A model generated the notes under the pieces. It saw only the letters and a list, made by a program, of their open reading frames with translations. It ran no database searches and had not been told where the DNA came from. A DNA stretch of 64,000 bases from contig CAVNZM010000003.1 in the NCBI GenBank assembly GCA_963693365.1, forward strand, positions 15,438,001 through 15,502,000, in the 5' to 3' direction. Source of the DNA: Amoebidium appalachense (taxonomy: Eukaryota > Ichthyosporea). Every line of letters starts with the position of its first letter. Positions within the stretch are counted from its first letter, which is position 1. Both the position numbers and the translations under genes were made by a program. This document shows positions 56,332 through 64,000 of the stretch, piece after piece.

Positions 56332-57230
56332 GCAGGCAGGCAGGCAGGTTTGGGAGAGTGTTTTTGCTGTCTTTCTGTTTGCTTAGCAACCAAGCCCACA
56401 TCTTGAATAATCCTGAAACCCCCACCACCCCACTAGCCGTCAACCATTTCCACCCATCCTTATCGTGCTAACCCTTCCCCCCCCCCCCCCCCCCTCCCTT
56501 TTTCATCAAGACATTCACATCCAAACACATTCTTGTTATCTGGTTCCTTAACCCTCCCCACCCCCCTCCCCCCCCCCCCCCCCCCCCCCCCACCCTCCCG
56601 CTCTCCCTCCCGCCATTCACTTCTCCACACGTCCCACCACCTTAACACAAGACCGTCCATTCTTCTCCCCCTCTCCCCTCCCGCTTCACCCTACACACGC
56701 ACACACACATCCTAAACCCCTTCCCCCCTCTCCCCCCCGCCAAAGCACCACAAACGCCTCTTTCCTCTTTGTTCTTCCTTCCGTTTCCTCCATTATCCTA
56801 TCCCCCTACCCTCCCCCACCCCCCCCCCCCCCCCCACCCCCCCCCCTACCCTTTTTTTTTTTCCCCCTCGATGATCCAATGTATAACGTGTGTCCCCTCG
56901 TGTCGCCCGCACACCCATGATGAGCAACACCAACTTAGACCTTAAATCCCTGCAGGCACATGGGACTGCATCCGCAAGACGGTGGCCAAGGATGGGGTTA
57001 AGGGGCTGTACCGGGGCATGGCTGCACCCATAGTGGGTGTAACCCCCATGTATGCCCTGTGCTTCTTTGGCTACGGTGTGGGCAAGAAGATATTCTGCAA
57101 GGACGACACGTTCCAGGTGGGTGTGAAACGTGCAGACGTATGTGTATGTTTTTATGCACATGTGCATGCACATGTCTACATCTAGATGCACACACACTTA
57201 CATGTGCGCATAACAGCACACACACACATA

Positions 57231-57265
<35 letters not shown>

Positions 57266-58243
57266 AAACAAGCAGAAACAAACTGACATATTCATCTTGC
57301 TTCCTGCCCCCTCCCCTCCCCCTTTCCCCAAGGCCACCTTACCTCCTTGCCTCTGTGCTGCCTCCCTGACCCCATTACATGTGTCCCACCTTTACCTCGG
57401 CAAGGAACACCCCCCTCCAACTCCCCAATCCCTGCATTCCCTCCCTTTCCCCCCACCACCTCACCCCCAAGGCTTGGGGCTTTTCCTGAGGATGTACGCT
57501 ACTTATGATGCTAACTCTGAGCCAATGGGTTCTTTTTAAACAGTCTGTATTGTGTCGTGCCGCTCAACTTGGACTGTGTTGTCTGCTGTGAATGTGTACC
57601 TAACATTCTGCAGCACACCCGTATCCCCCCCCCCCCCCCCCCCTCCCCCCCTTCAACTCCATTCAGCTTCCCCCCCCCCCCCCCCCACTCTTCAACCCGT
57701 TTAGCCCCCCCCCCCCCCCCTTCCCTCCCCCCCCTTAACTAATTAGCCGCTCCTTACCCTCCCCCCCCAGAACCTCAACAACGACTCTCTCCTGCGCATT
57801 GCTGCTGCCGGCGCCACGTCCGGTGTGTTCACTACCCCCATATTGGCCCCGGGAGAGAGGCTCAAGTGCTCACTGCAGGTGGGTGGGTGGGTGGTTGTGG
57901 GGGGAAGGGGGGGGGGGAGGGGGGAGGGGCAGGTGTGCGTGTGTGTGTCTGTTAAGGGAGAAAGACGATGTGGGGTGTTTGTGTGTGAGGGGGAGGGGGG
58001 GGAGGAAGGGAGCTAAGCGCTCGCTTTGTTATGAATTATGAACTAATTGTTCTTTTTTGTTCTAAGTGGAGGGGGGATGTGGGACGGATGGGTGGAGGGG
58101 TATGGGGAAGAAATAAAAAGAGAAGAATACTGTGCATGAATGGGTTAAGGAAAACTTATATAATGTTCTTTTCTGTGGCAAGTTTTCAAGGTGTGATATA
58201 AAAGGTATTTGTGTTTGAAGAGGGGGGGGGGGGGGGGGAGAGA

Positions 58244-58282
<39 letters not shown>

Positions 58283-58419
58283 AGGAGGTTGAGTTATGGT
58301 TGGACTTGTTTATTGGGCTGAGGAAGAGGGGATTTGTGTGCAAGGGCAAGGGCGAGGAAAGGTTCCGTATGAGGCGCTTGTTTCGGGCTGGATGGCAAAG
58401 GGAGTTAGGATGTGTGTGT

Positions 58420-58465
<46 letters not shown>

Positions 58466-58664
58466 GCATTGAATAATAGCAATGGGGGGATATGGGGACA
58501 CGTAGGCAGTGTGCTGACATGTATGGGTGTGTGCAGGTGCAAACCATCGACCCGGTGACTGGTAAGCCGCAGTACACTGGCTCCATCGACTGTGCTAAGA
58601 AGCTATACAAGGAGGTACGGTACTTGAAAAGACTCCTATATACCCCCCCCCCCCCCCCCCAACT

Positions 58665-58727
<63 letters not shown>

Positions 58728-59168
58728 CCCCTCCTACCACCACCACTTCCACCACCCACTAGCACTCTCTTCCCCCATACACACACACACACCACACACT
58801 TTCAAACCCCACAACCTTTCCTACCTCCACCACCCACTCACACGCTCGTATCTGTGTTGTCCGTCGGGAATGTGTGCTTCTTCCCCTCCCACCCCACATC
58901 ATCCTCTCTCTCCCTCGCTTCCTCGGTCCCGGCATGCACCTTATGGTCCGCAGACACAATTGCACCTCAAATCATCCCCCCCTCCCCCATCTGCCCCATA
59001 CCCCCCAAGATGGTTGGGGGTATGTTTGTGCCTGCCTGCTCTCGGTTTCTTTTTTTTCTGCTTGCGTTTGATGACTTCACCACCCTATAATGCCCCCCCT
59101 AACTCCCCTCGCTCCCCGGTTAAGACACACACACACACACACACACCTACATTGCGATCACAAAACCG

Positions 59169-59206
<38 letters not shown>

Positions 59207-59224
59207 CCCCTTACCCCTCCCACC

Positions 59225-59268
<44 letters not shown>

Positions 59269-60291
59269 AAGCATAATATCCTGCGTATTCTCCTCTGTGT
59301 ACTTTGTTGCCACATGTTCATTGTTATGTCAGTCGTGAATGTGTATTTTCTACGCTGCAACCCAATTTAACACTCTCCCTCCCCCCTCCTCCCTCCACTC
59401 CCTCCCTTCCCCCCCCCCCAACACACACCCACAGGGTGGTCTGCGCAGTGTTAACCGCGGCTTCTGTGCCACGATGCTCCGTGACAGTGTAGCCTCTGCC
59501 TTCTACTTCAGCACCTACGAAGTGCTCAAGCAATACTTCACCCAGCCAGGAGAGACCAAACCGGGTGTGGGTGGCACCCTTCTAGCTGGTGGCTGTGCCG
59601 GCATGTTGAACTGGGCGGCGGCACTACCAATCGACACACTCAAGTCCAAGCTGCAGACTGCGCCTGAAGGCAAGTACCCGCACGGCATCAGGAGCGTGTT
59701 TGTGCAGTTGGTCAAGACGGAGGGCTTCTTCTCTCTCTACAGGTATGTGTGCGTGTGTAATGTGTTTCATGCCCCCCCCCCCCCCCCCCCAACCCTAGAT
59801 GTTGCATACTTGAATGTTTGCCTTTGCATGTGTCCTGCACCATGCTTCTCGTCGTGTATGCGTACTTCGTACCGTGTTTCGCATTCAACCCCCCCCCCCC
59901 CCCCCCCCAAACCAACCAACCAACCAAAACCACCATCACCACCACCTGTCCTGCCCAAGAAAAAAAAATCCTAGCCGTCCCGCTATCCTCCCTCTTCCCC
60001 GACGCGCCTCGATTTCTCCCTTTCAGACCGGCCCTCCTCCCTCCTTTCTTCTAAGCAACTCACCCACCTTCCCTCCCTATCCCTTGCCCCTCCTTTCTGT
60101 GCCCCCCCCTCCCCCTCCCTTCCTCTCTCCCTCACAAACCTCACCCCCTCCCCTGTATCCTTTTGTTATTTTTTTGGTTGGGCGAGGTGACCGCCTCTGT
60201 TCTCTCTATTTTGGTGCTACGACAACCCCCCCCCCCCCCCCCCCCCCCCGGTCAAGGTGGGCATGCACACACACCCGCGCACAGACACCCG

Positions 60292-60344
<53 letters not shown>

Positions 60345-60580
60345 TGCCCCCCTTCCTCCCCCCCCCCCCCCCCCCCCCCCCCCTCCTTTTTTTCTTTTTT
60401 TTTTGCACTATTCTGTCAAGGAACTGAATCTAGCGCACACGTTGTGACTGCACCCCACTTACGCAACCACCACACAGGGGGTTTGCACCCGTGATGCTGC
60501 GTGCCTTCCCGGCCAATGCCGCATGCTTCCTGGGCTTTGAGACAGCGGTTAAGGTGCTGGACTACATGGGTGTGCCTTAG
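54192..60580 (+). CDS. SLC25A20: Mitochondrial carnitine/acylcarnitine carrier, eight exons
   Basis: Exons: 54192-54201, 54419-54517, 55603-55710, 56956-57116, 57771-57878, 58537-58614, 59435-59742, 60478-60580; 975 nt, 324 aa, all GT-AG and in phase. The first exon codes only MAD plus one base, with a GTAAGT donor. Carriers of this family swap acylcarnitines for carnitine across the inner mitochondrial membrane for fatty-acid oxidation. The three carrier repeats show their signatures PLDTVK (50-55), PGERLK (153-158; Pro-Gly-Glu variant typical of this carrier) and PIDTLK (253-258). The strings [43 protein letters not shown] and [11 protein letters not shown] are characteristic of SLC25A20 orthologues. 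The N-terminus is about 20 residues longer than in animals. Substrate inferred from these family motifs. Confidence 0.93.
55734..55814. repeat. 27-bp tandem repeat, three copies
   Basis: Units at 55734, 55761 and 55788 contain TGCCCTATTCCATGCATACT (first unit has TATGCC) and sit just after the donor of carrier exon 3, following a short GT repeat. Confidence 0.88.
56290..56345. repeat. Poly-G run and GGCA repeats
   Basis: GT repeat, about 38 G, then (GGCA)n; in the intron between carrier exons 3 and 4. Confidence 0.88.
58200..58470. repeat. G-runs and GT repeat
   Basis: G-runs at 58222-58238, 58248-58280 and 58434-58464, with (GT)n at 58410-58434. The sense strand of this intron is G-rich, unlike most others in the gene. 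Confidence 0.85.
59796..59890 (+). repeat. Truncated copy of the intron repeat family in the carrier gene
   Basis: GATGTTGCATACTTGAATGT onward matches 48481-48573 of the PSMG1-like gene base for base as far as can be read (about 94 nt), ending in the same C-run. The first third of the family consensus is missing. Confidence 0.85.
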
Positions 60581-62162
60581 GTTGCCTATATATGGCATGC
60601 ACCTATGCATAGGTAGTAGATGTGGGTCTCATTTCAATATATATGGTTACAACTTGCATGTGTTTACATATGGGTAGCATGTATATCATGTGCCTATATA
60701 TAATAACGCGTTTATGCATCTATTCACATGGGCAGCATTTTTGTGTCTGCGCATGGGTCACACGTAGCTGGTTATGTGCAAGACACCCACAAATGTATTG
60801 TAATTTGGTATATGTTATCTTTTCAAAGTTTCATCATATACATTCGACCTTTCTTTCAAATTTTCTAACCTTGATTTGTGTTTATTGATCGGAGTGACTG
60901 TATGATTGCATGTATGCTGCAGCGGGATGTATGTATGGCCCATGTGGGCGTGTAGCACCATATATGGCTATTTGCAGCCATTTGCCATTGGCTCGGCTGG
61001 CCGAGTCGGACAAGAAGAAAATGGTGTGCACAGCACACCACCAACACCAAGTAGGGGAGTGCATAGATATATATATTGGCCATACTATTAGATATATATA
61101 TTGGCACCTGCACACTGCTGTCTACGGGTGGAGCATAATCATCGGATATGGACCTCGGGAAACCCACTCTGTTACGTGCGTGTGCATGCGCATAGCACAA
61201 TGCATACAGATGTTCGAATTTGTGAAACGTGAACAGTTGTTGCCCTCCTCCCCCCCTCCGGGTTTCTGCCTTTCCTCCTCCCCTCCGCTGGATGGCACAT
61301 ATGCACGCGGACACACAAACACCCAAAACTAGGGCATGCTAGGATGCAAACTTGCTAATCATTAGTAGCCAAAACTACATTCGATAACTGCACGCGCATG
61401 TGGCTAAGAGCAATAATGTTCCTGTTCAGATCTTTCGGCTACCCCCCCCCCCCCCCCACCTCCCCCCCAATAATCCACTGGGCGGCAAAACAAGGCTTTT
61501 TCAAGTTCCTGAATCGTATATGTGGACATATCAAACAGCAGCTAAGAGGTTCAAGGCGGGTGGTTGCAACCCACAATCACAGCCCCTTCTCTGTGCAATC
61601 CCAAGTCCTCACCACCAGTTGATCGATTGCACTGTGAGTCAGGTGACCACCCATCCATGGTAAGCATATCCTCAGTAACCCCGAAAAACTTTAAAGGTCA
61701 TCCCCCAAAAAAGCAGCTGAACACCCCCCCCCCCCCCCCCCCCCCCGAGTCCCCCCCCCCCCCCCTTTTCCCCAATCCTACCCCGCCTCCCCCCTTCCCC
61801 TCCCCGCTCCCTCCTTAGGGGTCCTCCCCCCCCCCCCCCCCCCCCCCCCCTTCCCCAATCCACCCCCCTCCCTTCAAAAACCTCCCCATCCACCCACCTT
61901 TTCACACCTGAGTCATCGACCTGTTTGGACCCGTAGTAATTAGATATTTCATGCATGAGATTGCATATGAGACCGAAATATCCGACATGGGTATCGTGAT
62001 AGACTCCAGAGTGCTAATAAAAGGAAAGGGAGAATGATGTGGAGTGGTGGCACATAGTGTAGGTGGGTGGGTACCCCCCTGGTGAGGGACGGGGGGCGGG
62101 GAGGGGGGCGGGGGGGTGGGGGGTGACCGGGGGGAGAATGGTGGGAAGGGAGGGGCGGGGGG

Positions 62163-62170
<8 letters not shown>
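60581..62170. other. Region downstream of the carrier gene, no confident gene
   Basis: Presumed 3' UTR with ATATAT-rich sequence to about 61110. Copy 1 of a dispersed repeat at about 61520-61665 (AACAGCAGCTAAGAGG, then CCACAATCACAGCCCC). C-runs at 61442-61457, 61724-61780 and 61828-61850. Only low-complexity frames. Confidence 0.55.

Positions 62171-62176
<6 letters not shown>

Positions 62177-62223
<47 letters not shown>
62177..62223. repeat. Poly-G run (about 47 nt)
   Basis: Follows a short (GT)n; another G-run lies at about 62420-62451. Confidence 0.9.
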
Positions 62224-62225
<2 letters not shown>

Positions 62226-62419
62226 TTTGTGTAAGTAGTTAACTTTGCAAACCGGGTTAGTGAATAGTTTGTGAGATGGGACCAAAGCGGTGGCTAGAAA
62301 CAATCCATAAAAAATTTGCTTTTTTTTTCCACGGAACCGAAAGTGTTTCCTTTCTTTTTTCAACTTAGGGGAAGGACAATTAGGAGAGAGAGGGGAGACA
62401 GCGGCGCCAGCGCGGAGGG

Positions 62420-62452
<33 letters not shown>

Positions 62453-62570
62453 GGGAGGGGGGGGGATGTGCTAAATTTCTAACATCTGTGCCCAGACACC
62501 TCGGATTTGGCCCAATTCTTTGATTCTGATGTCGCATTAATTTCTATATGACATGAGTTGATCCCACCCA

Positions 62571-63027
62571 GCATTCTGTCCCACAATCACAGCCCCGTCC
62601 CTGTGCACTCACCACCAGCTGATTGCACTCCTATCTGTCGGGTGGCCACCCTTACAGATGCATGCTGCTATGCATTAGCGACGGAGTGATCGTGTTTACG
62701 ATAAGGTCACCCATAACAGCTGCTAAACAAAATTAACCCTGCCCTGACTGCCAGCCATTTTTCCCCGCAGACCCCTTTTGACATCTTCATCGTTAACTTT
62801 GCCTTCTTATCGTGTGACTCGGTAGCACGAAACAACGCATTACTCAGTCTGTGTGCCGGTTGAATTTTGACACCAGAGTCACACACGTATTCAACTCAGT
62901 TCATATACTAACGGTTCTGATTTTCGATTTGATAGAGCGAGACACATCATGATAGGGGATTGAATATTCGAAGAGGAGAGCGGTGGGTGACTGCCCATGG
63001 CCATGGGCGGGTGTGCGTGAGCGGGGA

Positions 63028-63114
<87 letters not shown>

Positions 63115-63490
63115 GGGGGGGGGAGGGGGGGGGGGGGAAGGGGGGGCGGGGAGGGGGGGGGGGGGGGGGGAGGGGGGAGGGAGAGGAGTCTGCGGGGGGG
63201 GAGAGGGAAAAAGGTAGGGAAAGGAAAAGAGAGGTGCTTGACGAGGAGGAGAGCCTCGGAACAACCCTCCGCTTCCCCCTTCTGCCCTCCCCCTCCCCCT
63301 CTCCCTCCCATTCCCCCTCTAAATACAAAGTTGAGCTTCATAAAAAATCTGATCCACTAACAAATAATTCTCATGATATCATAGTGCATCTTATCTTTTC
63401 TAGATTGGTGCACAAAGAGGCCTGTCCCTCCCCCCCCCTCCCCCCCCCCCCCCCCTGCCCGCCGTCTCTCTCTCTCTCTCTCCCCCCCCC

Positions 63491-63521
<31 letters not shown>

Positions 63522-63617
63522 ACCACCACCACCACCACCACCACCACCCTCCCCTTCCTGGCAACACATGTGTGCTTGTGTGTGTGCGCGCGCTTTTTAA
63601 TTTGGAGATGGAGAGAA

Positions 63618-63651
<34 letters not shown>

Positions 63652-64000
63652 ACGTCCCAAGAATTCTTCTTTTCGTCCTTTTTTTTTAAAAAAAAAAAAA
63701 AAAAAATTTTTTCAGGATGGACTGGGGCCAGGGACGAGGGAAAAGAGGGAGGGGGGAGGAGGGAGGGGGGAGGGGGGAGGAGGGGGGAGGGGGAGCTCGT
63801 CAGCACCTTTTTTTCCATTTCCAATTTTTTCCATGAACCCCAGGCACCTGGAATTTAACATAAACCATTTGATTGCTTGGTGGATAACTGGGCACATCTA
63901 ACAGCAGCTAGGGGCTTAGGATGAGTCCTAGCCCATATATTCTGTCCCACAATCGATGCCCCGTTGCATTCACAACCAGCTGATTACACTCCGGGTCAGT
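62571..64000. repeat. Dispersed repeat copies 2 and 3 with G-rich and C-rich spacers
   Basis: TGTCCCACAATCACAGCCCC with CACCACCAGCTGATTGCACT at 62576-62640, and a related unit at 63945-64000 (GTCCCACAATCGATGCCCC, ACAACCAGCTGATTACACT). Copy 1 is at 61578-61640. G-runs fill 63031-63170; CT, C-run and CA tracts lie at 63468-63548; a T-run/A-run lies at 63680-63706. Confidence 0.75.

Overview
The window is nuclear DNA from a eukaryote. The genes are split into many short exons with GT-AG introns, and intron phases join consistently into full-length proteins. The protein set (mitochondrial carrier, proteasome assembly chaperone 1, CRYZL1-type oxidoreductase, MATE transporter) is eukaryotic. The species cannot be fixed from sequence alone; a unicellular eukaryote such as a microalga or protist is a reasonable inference. 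Introns and spacers are saturated with (GT)n/(CA)n, (CT)n and very long G or C homopolymers (up to about 64 G), so most long open frames are low-complexity artefacts coding for poly-Pro, poly-Gly, Thr-His, Cys-Val or Ser-Leu.

Layout, left to right. (1) 64-4420, minus: six 5' exons of a MATE-family exporter running off the left edge. (2) 10693-16898, minus: a second, degenerate MATE copy from a tandem segmental duplication, with frameshifts, a stop and a lost splice donor. (3) 19674-29602, plus: a 12-exon CRYZL1-like quinone oxidoreductase (332 aa). (4) 33838-35355, minus: an intronless 505-aa protein with about seven membrane helices, in a microsatellite-poor block bounded by telomere-like CCCTAAA and TTTAGGG motifs. 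(5) 37949-39782, minus: a two-exon bacterial-type D-3-hydroxybutyrate dehydrogenase, head to head with (6) 40700-49291, plus: an eight-exon PSMG1-like proteasome chaperone. (7) 50888-53239, minus: a broken non-LTR retrotransposon reverse transcriptase. (8) 54192-60580, plus: an eight-exon carnitine/acylcarnitine carrier (324 aa). The last 3.4 kb carries dispersed repeats and no confident gene.

The genes do not form a pathway. The carnitine carrier and hydroxybutyrate dehydrogenase both touch lipid/ketone-body metabolism, but nothing shows co-regulation; only the dehydrogenase and PSMG1 share a divergent upstream region, which holds a TGACGTCA palindrome and an inverted CCAAT box.

The most interesting signals are: dinucleotide repeats that begin at 5' splice sites or end at 3' splice sites; a short repeat family confined to introns, with a 94-95 nt identical copy in two different genes; the telomere-motif-bounded segment with its intronless membrane protein; a stray duplicate of one CRYZL1 exon; and several fold-back elements.
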